A DNA stretch of 64,000 nucleotides from Sphingomonas aracearum (lineage in GTDB: Bacteria > Pseudomonadota > Alphaproteobacteria > Sphingomonadales > Sphingomonadaceae). Positions 17,542 to 25,718 of this stretch are shown here, piece by piece; position 1 is the stretch's first letter; the number at the start of each line of letters is the position of its first letter. A program made the position numbers and the translations under genes. Under the pieces are notes generated by a model. It saw nothing but the letters and a program-made list of their open reading frames with translations. It was not told the DNA's origin and did no database searches. The stretch spans positions 62,001 to 126,000 of the forward strand of contig NZ_QQNB01000004.1 in assembly GCF_003345355.1 (NCBI RefSeq), written 5' to 3'.

Positions 17542-18294
17542 ATGGCGACCGCGGCGCCCAAGAAGGCAACGATCTACCGCATGGTGATGCCGACGCACAC
17601 CTGCCCCTACGGCTTGAAGGCAAAGGACCTGCTGCACCGACGCGGCTACGAGGTCGAGGACCATTGGCTGACGACGCGCGAGGAAACCGACGCATTCAAA
17701 GCCGAGCACGGGGTCAAAACGACACCCCAGACCTTCATCGGTGGCGAGCGGGTAGGCGGCTACGACGATCTGCGCCGGTTTTTCGGCAAGACCGTGGCCG
17801 ACCCCAAGGCGGTGACCTACCGGCCGGTCGCGGTTGTGTTCGCGATGACGGCATTAATGGCGCTGGCGGCCAGCTATGCCGTGCTCGGCACACCCTTCAC
17901 GGTACGCGCCGGTGAGTGGTTCATCGCCTTCTCCATGTGTGTGCTGGCGCTGTTGAAGCTCCAGAACGTCGAGAAGTTCGCGACCATGTTCCTCAACTAC
18001 GACTTGCTCGCGAAGCGCTGGGTGCCATACTCCTATATCTACCCCTACGCGGAAGGCGCGGCGGGCGTGCTGATGGCGGCCGGCGTATTGACCTGGTTGT
18101 CGGTGCCGATCGCGCTGGTGATCGGGACGATCGGGGCGGTCTCGGTCGTCAAGGCCGTGTATGTCGACAAGCGCGAGCTGAAATGCGCGTGCGTGGGCGG
18201 TGACAGCAATGTGCCGCTGGGCTTCCTGTCGCTCACCGAGAACGTGATGATGGTCGCCATGGCGATCTGGATGGTGCTGGGCGTCGCGCACTGA
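17542..18294 (+). CDS. Glutaredoxin-MauE/DoxX-like membrane fusion protein
   Basis: A 250-residue protein. Residues ~8-90 form a glutaredoxin domain with active site THTCPYG (single Cys, monothiol type) and TTPQTFIGGERVGGYDDL. Residues ~95-250 hold four membrane helices of the MauE/DoxX redox-associated type, with a CACVGG pair of Cys before the last helix. Start 17542 is preferred because GGAG lies six bases before it; an ATG at 17527 is almost at the predicted transcript start. It probably moves reducing power across the membrane for metal-stressed thiols, under the adjacent MerR. Confidence 0.88.
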   Translation: MATAAPKKATIYRMVMPTHTCPYGLKAKDLLHRRGYEVEDHWLTTREETDAFKAEHGVKTTPQTFIGGERVGGYDDLRRFFGKTVADPKAVTYRPVAVVFAMTALMALAASYAVLGTPFTVRAGEWFIAFSMCVLALLKLQNVEKFATMFLNYDLLAKRWVPYSYIYPYAEGAAGVLMAAGVLTWLSVPIALVIGTIGAVSVVKAVYVDKRELKCACVGGDSNVPLGFLSLTENVMMVAMAIWMVLGVAH

Positions 18295-18331
18295 TCTGGT
18301 GCAGCGTCCCGGCGCAGCCTAGAAGGGCCGC

Positions 18332-18664
18332 ATGAGCTTCGGCCGCCTCGCCCGCACACTCGCGCTGCTCCTGCTGGGCGCGATGCTGTTCGTGCGGATG
18401 GGCCCAATGTGCGAGGCCATCGCGCAGGCTGCTCCGCCTGCGGAGGCGCATGCCGGAATGGCCGATTGCGATCGAGCGCCGCCCACGCCCGTGAAAAAGG
18501 CCCCTTCGGTGGACTGCGTAGGAGCCTGCATCGCGACGGTCCTCGACGTTCACACGTCTCCCGCGCCGCAGCTCGCCGTGCGGACGAACCTGCCCGCACC
18601 CGAGCCTCATGCCCTTGTTGGTCGCTCGGGCGGTCCTGCGCCGCCACCTCCTCGAACCGCCTGA
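18332..18664 (+). CDS. Small secreted protein of metal island, unknown
   Basis: A 110-residue protein with an N-terminal hydrophobic segment (LARTLALLLLGAMLFVRMG), a few Cys (MCEA, DCDRAP, DCVGAC) and a Pro-rich tail. It lies 37 bp after the glutaredoxin fusion in the same direction, so it is probably co-transcribed. It has the look of small periplasmic metal-handling proteins (DUF2946-like), but this is only a resemblance. Confidence 0.6.
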   Translation: MSFGRLARTLALLLLGAMLFVRMGPMCEAIAQAAPPAEAHAGMADCDRAPPTPVKKAPSVDCVGACIATVLDVHTSPAPQLAVRTNLPAPEPHALVGRSGGPAPPPPRTA

Positions 18665-18709
18665 TCGACGTGGATTCCAATCAATCAGTGCATTCGAGGA
18701 AAATTACAC

Positions 18710-18931
18710 ATGAAGACCATCAAGTTCATCGGCGCGGCCATCGCGCTCGCTCTCGTTCCCGCCACGGCCTTTGCCGCCGCTGACTGCTGCGCCGGGAAGG
18801 AGTGCTGCAAGGATGGCGCCGACTGCTGCAAGGACAAGGACGGCGCGAAGAAGGATTGTTGCGCCGACATGAAGGACATGAAGCACGGCGAGCACGCCGG
18901 TCACGACATGTCGGGCATGCAGAAGAAGTAA
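18710..18931 (+). CDS. Cys-rich periplasmic metal-binding small protein
   Basis: A 73-residue protein: a signal peptide (KTIKFIGAAIALALVPATAFA) and then a mature peptide with five CC or single-Cys clusters (DCCAGKECCKDGADCCKDK, DCCADMKDMKH) and a His/Met tail (HAGHDMSGM). It is very probably a periplasmic metal sponge for copper or other soft metals. A strong terminator follows directly. Confidence 0.8.
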   Translation: MKTIKFIGAAIALALVPATAFAAADCCAGKECCKDGADCCKDKDGAKKDCCADMKDMKHGEHAGHDMSGMQKK

Positions 18932-18937
18932 GCGGAG

Positions 18938-18963
18938 AGGGAGGCGTTCGCGCCTCCCTTTTT
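18938..18963 (+). terminator. Rho-independent terminator
   Basis: A 9-bp perfect stem AGGGAGGCG / CGCCTCCCT with TTCG loop followed by TTTT. It ends the Cys-rich gene and abuts the original stop codon of the convergent DUF411 gene, so it probably served both. Confidence 0.9.
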
Positions 18964-19018
18964 CAATGGCGGGCGAACACTCTGCGGCCGCTCAGCCCAA
19001 ACGCGATCACGTCATAGG
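18963..19018 (-). pseudogene. 3' fragment of DUF411 gene cut off by the mercury transposon
   Basis: Read on the minus strand this is the missing tail of the DUF411 gene at 25719-26109. After removal of one copy of the 6-bp duplication, the codons continue as DVIAFGLSGRRVFARH and a TGA stop, which matches the conserved C-terminus of the family. It has no start of its own. Confidence 0.85.
19013..19018. repeat. Left target-site duplication (CATAGG)
   Basis: Identical to the 6 bases directly after the element at 25719-25724. Removing the element and one copy restores the DUF411 reading frame. Confidence 0.88.
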
Positions 19019-19150
19019 TGTAGCGACTTGCACTGTATCTCGCCCGAAACTGCAATAAGGAGGTCTATGGCGCTCGAATTAAGCGAGACGCGGGCGATCG
19101 TTCGACGCACGTTCTTTGAGACTCAAATCACGTTCGGTGCGACGGGCGCG
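19019..19150 (+). repeat. Left terminal inverted repeat of mercury transposon
   Basis: It matches the reverse complement of 25587-25718 without gaps at about three quarters of positions. Blocks such as TGTAGCG, CGCCCG, GAGACGC, CGATCG and CAAATCAC are conserved. The length and the internal short repeats suggest several transposase-binding sites. Confidence 0.85.
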
Positions 19151-19193
19151 CAATGACAACCAGGTCGCTCACGAACAGCGGCCGCTACACTCC

Positions 19194-20540
19194 TTATAGC
19201 ATGTACCCGATATCCGAGGCACCGGTTGGATAGGCGAACATCGTAGTTTTGAGGGCGTCGGCCGTAATACCGTGGCGGATCGCGAGCGCGAACAGGTTGA
19301 TCGTTTCCTCGACGTGCGGCCCGACCAGGTGAGCACCAAGCACTATGTCGGTTCCTTCATCCACCAGGACCTTGAAGCCGTAGATCGTTTCCGCCGCCTG
19401 CCGCGCTGTATACCAGTCGGGGACCAGCTTGCTCTTCACCCGAAAACGAAGTCCATTGTCGCGGGCTTCCGCTTCGCTCAGACCAACAGATGCGATCGGC
19501 GGGAGCGTGAAGGCGACGCTCGGCACGCCCCGGTAGTCCGGTCGAAGATGATTGCCTTCAAGGATGTTGCCGGCGACCACCTTTCCGTCATGGCTCGATA
19601 CCGGGGTCAATGGCGGCCCTACCTGGGCCGAGTCGCCGGCCACATAGATCGCCGGGTTCGACACGCTTTGCAGATACTCGTTAAGCTTGGGACGGCCCCT
19701 GTCGCGCGCGATGTTCGCCACGTCGAGATCGAGCGCTTCCAGCGCCGGCACGCGGCCGGCAGCGTGGACAACAAGATCGGCCTCGAACGTCTTGCTTTCT
19801 CCATCGGCCGAAGCGCGGACAACGAACCCGTCGCCTCCTGCCTCGACCGCTTCGACCGTAGTATTGAGCTGCACGTTGATTCCGACTTCGCGGAAGCGCG
19901 GCATCAGCCAGCCTACCAGATCAGCGTCGAAGCCGGTCAACATGCGCGGCCCTTTTTGGAGGATAGTGACCTCAGCACCCGCGTTCGCAGCGATCGTCGA
20001 AAACTCGGCAGCGATGTAGCCGCCACCGACGAGCAGAATGCGGCGCGGCAAGCGCTCCAAAGCCAGAAAAGCCTCATTGTCGATGACGTGTTCTTCGCCG
20101 GGCAGGCCCAACGGCACCGGCTCGGCTCCGCTCGCTATAAGAATATGCCGGCCGACCAGCGCCTCCCCCTCCACGGTGAGGCTGTTCGGGCCGGTGAACC
20201 GGACCTGCCCATGATAGGTGTCGATACCAGCGTCCCTGTAGCTGCGTTCGTGTTTCTCCGGCACGGGGTCGGTGAAGGTGCGCTTGAACGCCATCAGTTC
20301 CCGCCAGTCGATGCCGGCGTCGCCGATCACCCCCTTGCCGTGCATTCGCCGAACGTCATCGACAACCGCGGCCCCGTTCCGCAGCATCTTCTTCGGGTCA
20401 CAACCGCGCAGCGCACAGGTTCCGCCATAGGGGCGGCTGTCGATCACGGCGACGCTCTTGCCCGCCTTGCGGACGCGCATGGCCGCGACACGGGCAGCGG
20501 TCCCAGCACCGATGACGATCAGGTCGTAATTTTGAGCCAT
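19194..20540 (-). CDS. Class I pyridine nucleotide-disulfide oxidoreductase of the mer operon (MerA-like, atypical)
   Basis: A 448-residue protein. FAD-binding GAGTAARVAA (residues 11-20); redox-active disulfide GGTCALRGCDPKK (Cys42, Cys47); NAD(P)-binding LLVGGGYIAAEF (about 170); second FAD motif YVAGDSAQ. It lacks the N-terminal heavy-metal domain and the C-terminal Cys pair of mercuric reductase. The usual His-Glu dyad region reads YPTGASD, so the catalytic His is replaced by Tyr. Position as last gene after merT-merP argues for a role in Hg(II) reduction or thiol repair, but sequence alone does not support calling it MerA. Confidence 0.85.
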   Translation of the reverse strand: MAQNYDLIVIGAGTAARVAAMRVRKAGKSVAVIDSRPYGGTCALRGCDPKKMLRNGAAVVDDVRRMHGKGVIGDAGIDWRELMAFKRTFTDPVPEKHERSYRDAGIDTYHGQVRFTGPNSLTVEGEALVGRHILIASGAEPVPLGLPGEEHVIDNEAFLALERLPRRILLVGGGYIAAEFSTIAANAGAEVTILQKGPRMLTGFDADLVGWLMPRFREVGINVQLNTTVEAVEAGGDGFVVRASADGESKTFEADLVVHAAGRVPALEALDLDVANIARDRGRPKLNEYLQSVSNPAIYVAGDSAQVGPPLTPVSSHDGKVVAGNILEGNHLRPDYRGVPSVAFTLPPIASVGLSEAEARDNGLRFRVKSKLVPDWYTARQAAETIYGFKVLVDEGTDIVLGAHLVGPHVEETINLFALAIRHGITADALKTTMFAYPTGASDIGYML

Positions 20541-20581
20541 CCGGTCTCTCCAGCTGCGTTCCTAGCATTGAGCGATAATGG

Positions 20582-20809
20582 CTAACCGCAGCACGTCGGC
20601 TCCGACCCGGTAGCGCGAGCCTCTTGTATCGGTGGACATGGCACGGTGCCGAAGGAACAGAAAACGCAGCAATCGCCCGCGTTCGGGCGAAGCACTACCG
20701 CGCAACCCTTGCAGTCGTAAAAGAACTGACAGGCGTCGGTCGGCATCGTTTCGGTTTCAACGTGACCACATTTCGGGCACGTCAGCGTGGATTGTAATTC
20801 CATAAGCAT
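20582..20809 (-). CDS. GDCCVxC-domain small protein of mer operon
   Basis: A 75-residue Cys-rich protein with zinc-ribbon-like CPKCGHVE and CKGC pairs, the signature GDCCVFCSFG, then VPCPPIQ and a terminal CCG. Proteins with this signature (some are selenoproteins) occur in mercury operons, and their exact role is unknown. It lies between merP and the oxidoreductase in the same direction. Confidence 0.82.
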   Translation of the reverse strand: MLMELQSTLTCPKCGHVETETMPTDACQFFYDCKGCAVVLRPNAGDCCVFCSFGTVPCPPIQEARATGSEPTCCG

Positions 20810-20839
20810 CTTTCACCTATCCGCCACGACTCGCGAAGA

Positions 20840-21163
20840 TTAGTTGCTGCTAAGCTTTGCCGGATAGCCAACATCAGTAGAGGCGGCAGCAATCTTTGCA
20901 GGCGTGGCGATCGACGCATTATAGGTGACAACGGCGGTCTTGGTGTCGAAGTCCACCTTGACCGTCCTGACGCCCGCAACCCGGCTCATCGCGGTTTTTA
21001 CGGAAATCGGGCAGGTCGGGCAAGTCATGTTCCCGATCGCGAACGTCCTCGTCTGCTCGGTCGTACGCGCAGCAACCGACCGTGAGGGGGTCGCGATCGC
21101 TATCGTGGCAATGCCAGCGACGCCGCTCAGCGCGAGAGCGGCAGCAGTCAAATGGCGTTTCAT
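20840..21163 (-). CDS. merP: Periplasmic mercury-binding protein MerP
   Basis: A 107-residue protein with a signal peptide (HLTAAALALSGVAGIATIAIA) and one heavy-metal-associated domain with NMTCPTCP, the metal site, then VRTVKVDFDTKTAVVTY. It binds Hg(II) in the periplasm and passes it to MerT. It is ten bases downstream of merT. Confidence 0.92.
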   Translation of the reverse strand: MKRHLTAAALALSGVAGIATIAIATPSRSVAARTTEQTRTFAIGNMTCPTCPISVKTAMSRVAGVRTVKVDFDTKTAVVTYNASIATPAKIAAASTDVGYPAKLSSN

Positions 21164-21173
21164 CTCATTTCTC

Positions 21174-21563
21174 CTAATAGAACAGGGGTGCCCACCATCG
21201 CATCGTCAAGGCGAGCGCAACGAGTATCGTCCCACCCCAGAGTGCTGACTTGGTGACGATCGACGATTTCGGTTGGGCACAATAGCTGCCATCGGCGCAA
21301 TCGGGCTTGTTGCGGAAATAGACATGCCAGAAGCCGCCTGCGAGGAGGGCGAGCGTTGCGGCCACGAAATAAGGTTCATAGGGTTCAAGCGCCGTAAGGC
21401 TGCCGATCCACGCGCCTGACACACCCAGCGTCACCAAGACCAGGGGAATGACGCAGCACGAGGACGCCAACACCGCCCCCACGATGCCGCCTGCGGCGAG
21501 CCAGCCGCTGCGACCATCGCCGCGCGCTTTCACTCGGCCGTTGCTCAGTCGTATCTCGGCCAT
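21174..21563 (-). CDS. merT: Mercuric ion transporter MerT
   Basis: A 129-residue inner-membrane protein with three hydrophobic segments. The SSCCVIPLVLVTLGVSGAWIG helix carries the paired Cys, and the cytoplasmic loop has DCADGSYC. It takes Hg(II) from MerP into the cell. The frame is open to an ATG at 21596, but that codon sits inside the promoter region, so the ATG at 21563 (AEIRLSNG) is the likelier start. Confidence 0.9.
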   Translation of the reverse strand: MAEIRLSNGRVKARGDGRSGWLAAGGIVGAVLASSCCVIPLVLVTLGVSGAWIGSLTALEPYEPYFVAATLALLAGGFWHVYFRNKPDCADGSYCAQPKSSIVTKSALWGGTILVALALTMRWWAPLFY

Positions 21564-21598
21564 AGGTTTTGCTCTCGAATCCAACTCACCCATCATGT

Positions 21599-21625
21599 AA
21601 GCTCTGTAGCAGCTACAGGTTCAAG
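21599..21625. promoter_or_regulatory. mer operator between merR and merT
   Basis: Perfect dyad CTGTAG-CAG-CTACAG (21604-21618). On the minus strand it sits between TTGAAC (-35) and a TACATG-like -10, with a 19-bp spacer. The arrangement is that of MerR-regulated promoters driving merT and the genes after it. Confidence 0.75.
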
Positions 21626-21638
21626 GGGTAATTTTGCG

Positions 21639-22079
21639 ATGCCATTCTCTGCCGCCAATCAGCCTCTCAAACGGGGCGCGCTGGCGAAGCGGTTTGAATG
21701 CAACATCGAGACGATCCGATATTACGAGAATATCGCGCTGCTCGAACCACCCGATCGGACTGACGGTGGACACAGGGTTTATTCGCCCAAAGATCAGGCT
21801 CGGCTCGGCTTTATTTTGCGCGCGCGTGAACTGGGCTTTTCCGTGGAACAGCTTCGCAGTCTTCTTAGCCTATCAGATTCTCATAATTACACATGCGGCG
21901 AGGTGCTTACACTTACGGAGCGACATCTTGAAGACGTGAAGCGGAAGATCGCTGACCTTCGTCGCTTGGAAAAGACGCTTGCTGACGTGTCGGCCCGTTG
22001 TGATGGCGGCAACGCCCCAACCTGCCCGGTGATGGACGCTCTGGTCGATGACAGACCGCAAACATCCATGGCCGACTAA
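21639..22079 (+). CDS. merR: Mercury-responsive regulator MerR
   Basis: A 146-residue MerR-family protein: helix-turn-helix GALAKRFECNIETIRYYENIALL, a dimerisation helix, and all three mercury ligands: Cys in SHNYTCGEV at the helix start and two in SARCDGGNAPTCPVM. This is the full Hg(II) signature, unlike the MerR homologue at 17072. It is divergent from merT and represses or activates it from the shared operator. Confidence 0.92.
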   Translation: MPFSAANQPLKRGALAKRFECNIETIRYYENIALLEPPDRTDGGHRVYSPKDQARLGFILRARELGFSVEQLRSLLSLSDSHNYTCGEVLTLTERHLEDVKRKIADLRRLEKTLADVSARCDGGNAPTCPVMDALVDDRPQTSMAD

Positions 22080-22271
22080 GTACCCCGTAGTTTCAGGCTG
22101 TCACCGGCAAATTCGTCGATCGGAGCGGTCTTTGCACTGCAAGAAAAACGAGCGGTTTTCTGGCGGTGGGGCAAGTGCCGCCTCCGGGGTTTCGAAAATA
22201 ACAAGAAAGCCCGTTGTGGAAACCAGTGCTATCTTGCACCATGCCGACGGTCTTTTCTGGCGAGGTACGCA

Positions 22272-22916
22272 TTGCTCATCGGCTATATCCGGGTGTCCAA
22301 GTCGGACGGCACGCAAACGCTGGAGCCACAGCGCGACGAGCTGCACGCGGCCGGCATCGATCCATCGCGCATCTATGAGGATATGGCATCAGGTCGGCAC
22401 GACGCGCGGCCGGGCCTCACCGCCTGCCTAAAGGCGCTTCAGCCGGGCAACACGCTGGTCATCTGGAAGCTGGACCGGCTTGGCCGCGATCTGCGCCACC
22501 TCGTGACGACGGCCGAGGATCTCCGGTCACGCGGCATCGGGTTGAAGGTACTGGCCGGTGCAGGCGCGCAAATCGACACGACGTCTGCCAATGGCCGTCT
22601 CGCTTTCGGCATCTTCGCGGCGTTCGCTGAGTTCGAGCGCGAGCTGATCGCGGAGCGCACCCATGCCGGCCTTGCCGCGGCGCGCGCGCGTGGCCGCATG
22701 GGCGGTCGACCGCGCAAGATGAACCGAGCGACGCTGACGATGGCGATGGCGGCGATGTTCGATCGGGGTGCCGTCGCGGCCGATGTCGCCAAGCGTCTCG
22801 GGATCACGACCACCACGCTCTATGTCTACGTCAACGGCGACGGCAGTCCGAAGGCACCGGGGCAGGCGTTGCTCGACGCTGGCTCGACCCGGCAATTGCA
22901 AAGCCAGGCCGCATAA
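22272..22916 (+). CDS. Transposon resolvase (serine recombinase)
   Basis: A 214-residue protein starting at TTG: LIGYIRVSKSDGTQT (catalytic Ser), VIWKLDRLGR, FAEFERELIAERT, and a C-terminal helix-turn-helix (DVAKRLGITTTTLYVYV). Its stop overlaps the transposase start (TAATG). It is the TniR-like cointegrate resolvase of the mercury transposon; a res site is expected in the ~190 bp upstream. Confidence 0.9.
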   Translation: MLIGYIRVSKSDGTQTLEPQRDELHAAGIDPSRIYEDMASGRHDARPGLTACLKALQPGNTLVIWKLDRLGRDLRHLVTTAEDLRSRGIGLKVLAGAGAQIDTTSANGRLAFGIFAAFAEFERELIAERTHAGLAAARARGRMGGRPRKMNRATLTMAMAAMFDRGAVAADVAKRLGITTTTLYVYVNGDGSPKAPGQALLDAGSTRQLQSQAA

Positions 22917-24577
22917 TGAGCGCGGGCGTCACGGTCCCCATCGAGGCGATCGTGACGCTCCGGCGTCGGTTGGCGGCGCTGCCGGCAAGGCATCCCGAGC
23001 GGCAGCCGCTAATGGCATCGACCGCCAAACTCTACGACATCAGCCGCGCCACGCTCTACCGGCTGTTGCGCGGCAAGCGACGGCCGAAGGACGCACACCG
23101 CGCCCATCGGGGCCAGTCGCGCACCATGTCTGCCGACGAGATCGAGTGGTGGTGCGAGGTCGTCGCGGCAATGAAGAGCCGCACGACCAACCGGCAGGGC
23201 CGTCGCCTCTCGACGAAGCGTATCCTCGAAATCGTCACCGAACACGGCGTCGAGACCCCCGATCGCGGTCTGGTGAAACTGCCGCCAGGACGGTTGGCGG
23301 CCTCGACCCTTAACCGGCACATGCGGCAACGCGGGTACGATACCGAGCGCATGACACGCGAGCCGGCTGCGGTGCGCTACCAAGCCGAACGCGCCAACAT
23401 GCTCTGGCATTTCGATATGAGCCCCTCGGACCTCAAGCAGCTGAAGGCTCCGACCTGGATCGATCCCGATCGCAACGGCGCGCCCACGTTGATGCTGTTC
23501 TCGGTGGTCGATGACCGATCGGGCGTCGTCTATCAGGAATATGCGCTCGTCTATGGTGAGGATGCTGAGGCGGCGCTGCGTTTTCTGTTCCGGGCGATGG
23601 CACCGAAGGAGGGCAATCCGTTCGAAGGCATCCCGGAGAACATTCAGCTCGATGGCGGCCCGGTCGGCAAATCGAGCGTGTTCAAGCGGGTCATGGAATG
23701 TCTCGGGATCACAGTCACCCCGCACATGCCGGCAGGGTCGGACGGACGCCGCACGACCGCGCGCGCCAAGGGCAAGGTCGAACGGCCGTTCCGCACCGTC
23801 AAGGAAGCGCACGAGACGCTGTATCACTTCCACGAACCCGCCAGCGAGGAGGAGGCTAATCGCAGGCTGGCGCGCTACATCGCCACCTACAACAGCGGCG
23901 ACCATCGTCGCGAGCCGCATTCCCGAATCGACGACTGGCTCAGCCATCTGCCCGATGGCGGCATTCGCGCCATGTGCAGTTGGGAACGATACTGCGCGTT
24001 CGCGCGAGAACCCGAACGCCGCAAGGTCGGCCTCGACTGCCGTCTGACCGTGGCCGGCGTCACCTATGAGGTCACGTCCGAAGTGGCCGGCGAAACCGTC
24101 GTCGTCTGGTGGGGTCTGTTTGATCAGGAGCTATGGATCGAGCATGGCGAGGAGCGGTACGGCCCGTTCGATCCTGTCGGAGGGCCGGTGCCGCTGCATC
24201 GTTATCGGAAGCATCGCAAAAGCCGCCGCGAGGTCCGCGCCGATCGGGTCGATGCGCTGGCCACGAGGATCGGGATACCCCGCTCGGTTTTGACGGGCGA
24301 GGACGACATTGTGGTGATCGGCCGGAAGCCTGCCGATGGCATCGCGCCCGTGCCCGCTCGGCCATTTGCCGATCCCGACCCGTTCGCCGAACTCACCTTC
24401 GCCACGCCGCTCAAGGCACGCTTCGCCATATCCGAGGAGCTGCGCTTGCCGCTGGGCGGGCTTTGCGAGGAGGACCGAGCCTTCATCGACGCGCTGCTCG
24501 CGCGCACGCTATCCAAGCCCGAGGTGATGGATGAAATCCGCAGGCGATTCCCGCCCGGTCATAGACGGAGCGGCTGA
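22916..24577 (+). CDS. TniA/Mu-type DDE transposase
   Basis: A 553-residue protein. N-terminal helix-turn-helix (YDISRATLYRLLRGKRRP) and linker, then an integrase core with catalytic acids in WHFDMSP (first Asp, about residue 166), NIQLDGGP (second Asp) and KGKVERPF (Glu), and a C-terminal Mu-type beta-barrel (GLDCRLTVAGVTYEV). It is translationally coupled to the ATPase gene by TGATG. This is the strand-transfer enzyme of the element. Confidence 0.9.
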   Translation: MSAGVTVPIEAIVTLRRRLAALPARHPERQPLMASTAKLYDISRATLYRLLRGKRRPKDAHRAHRGQSRTMSADEIEWWCEVVAAMKSRTTNRQGRRLSTKRILEIVTEHGVETPDRGLVKLPPGRLAASTLNRHMRQRGYDTERMTREPAAVRYQAERANMLWHFDMSPSDLKQLKAPTWIDPDRNGAPTLMLFSVVDDRSGVVYQEYALVYGEDAEAALRFLFRAMAPKEGNPFEGIPENIQLDGGPVGKSSVFKRVMECLGITVTPHMPAGSDGRRTTARAKGKVERPFRTVKEAHETLYHFHEPASEEEANRRLARYIATYNSGDHRREPHSRIDDWLSHLPDGGIRAMCSWERYCAFAREPERRKVGLDCRLTVAGVTYEVTSEVAGETVVVWWGLFDQELWIEHGEERYGPFDPVGGPVPLHRYRKHRKSRREVRADRVDALATRIGIPRSVLTGEDDIVVIGRKPADGIAPVPARPFADPDPFAELTFATPLKARFAISEELRLPLGGLCEEDRAFIDALLARTLSKPEVMDEIRRRFPPGHRRSG

Positions 24578-25547
24578 TGCAGACCGAGGTGATGCGCTAT
24601 TACGGCCTGGCACGGCCTCCGGTTGATCTCGGCTTTTTCGAGACCGAGCATCATGCCCAACTTACCCATGATCTGAAGACCGCAATCACGGGCGGACGCC
24701 TGATCGCGCTCACCGCCACCATCGGCTCGGGCAAGACCGTGCTGACGCGGCGACTGCGCGAGGAACTGGAGCGCGAGGGTCGCGTAATCGTGTCGCGGGC
24801 GCTCAGCTTGGAGAAGGCGAAAATATCGGTGCCGCTGCTGGTCGCAGCCCTGTTCTACGACCTGTCATCCGAGAAGACCGTCTCGATCCCCAGCCAGTCG
24901 GAACGGCGGGAACGCGATTTGCAGGAGCTGTTCCGCAAGGCCAAGCGGCCGGTCGCGCTGTTCGTCGACGACGCGCACGACCTTCACCCAAAGACCCTGA
25001 CCGCGCTCAAACGCCTCGTCGAGCTTGTCACCGAGGGCGGTGGCCAACTGGCCGTGGTCCTCGTTGGCCATCCCAAACTGCGCAACGACCTCAAGCGCCC
25101 ATTGATGGAGGAGATCGGCGACCGGACGACCGTGTTCGAGTTTGGCGGCCTGCGTGATCGGCAGCGCGACTATATCGATTGGGCATTGCGCACCGCGCTG
25201 TCACCTGGGATCGAACCGGATGCCGTGCTGACCGAGGACGCCGCGATCCTGCTCGCCGTCAAGCTCAAGACCCGCTCCAGATCGGCCGCCATCTCGTGCG
25301 CGCGTTCGAAGTAGGGTTCGAGGCCAGCGTGAAACCGATCGATGCTGCGACTGTCGAGGGCGTCCTGTCACGCCAGATCGATGACCTCGAACCCCAACTC
25401 ACCCGGCACGGATACGACACGAAGAGCCTGGCAGACCAGTTCGACGCTAAGCCAGCGGAAATCCGCCAACTGATTCGAGGCGGGCTCGATCCGGCACGAG
25501 CGCGCGAGCTGACTGACGATATGCGCGCCGCAGGACTGCCGCTTTGA
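24577..25547 (+). pseudogene. TniB-like AAA ATPase, broken by a 1-base frameshift
   Basis: The N-terminal 240 residues carry a Walker A (TIGSGKTVL), Walker B (VALFVDDAHDL) and sensor region, as in TniB/ExeA-like transposition ATPases. At the CCC of 25271-25273 the frame runs into an early stop at 25314. One base out of phase, the expected sequence continues (PLQIGRHLVRAFEVGFEA ... RAAGLPL) to 25547. Loss of one C in a C run explains it. The truncated product lacks the C-terminal part, so activity is doubtful; sequencing error cannot be excluded. Confidence 0.8.
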
Positions 25548-25586
25548 CCGCTGACTCAGCGATCCTGCACCGCTCCGCGAACATCT

Positions 25587-25718
25587 CGCGTCCGTCACCG
25601 CGAATGTGATTTGTGTCTCAACGATCGTGCGCCCGCCGATCGTCAGCGTCTCACGTAATCCGAGCGCAGAAGCCTTGTTTATTACAGTTCCGGGCGACCA
25701 TCATTGCGAGCCGCTACA
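25587..25718 (-). repeat. Right terminal inverted repeat of mercury transposon
   Basis: Mirror of 19019-19150. Its outermost bases supply a TAG stop codon that now ends the interrupted DUF411 gene. Confidence 0.85.

Larger units (their letters stand above)
19019..25718. mobile_element. Complete 6.7-kb mercury-resistance transposon of TniA/TniB type
   Basis: The ends read TGTAGCG...CGCTACA and form ungapped ~132-bp inverted repeats, flanked by 6-bp direct repeats CATAGG. Cargo from the left: an FAD disulfide oxidoreductase, a GDCCVxC protein, merP and merT (all minus), a divergent merR, then a serine resolvase, a DDE transposase and an AAA ATPase (all plus, overlapping stop/start codons). Organisation parallels Tn5053-type elements, but no TniQ-like gene is seen and the TniB-like ATPase has a frameshift, so transposition may now need help in trans. 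It is inserted in a DUF411 gene of a copper island. Confidence 0.88.

Noticed and set aside
19194..20540. Naming the oxidoreductase merA
   Set aside because: It lacks the C-terminal Cys pair, the N-terminal metal domain and the active-site His; only the disulfide and cofactor motifs fit.
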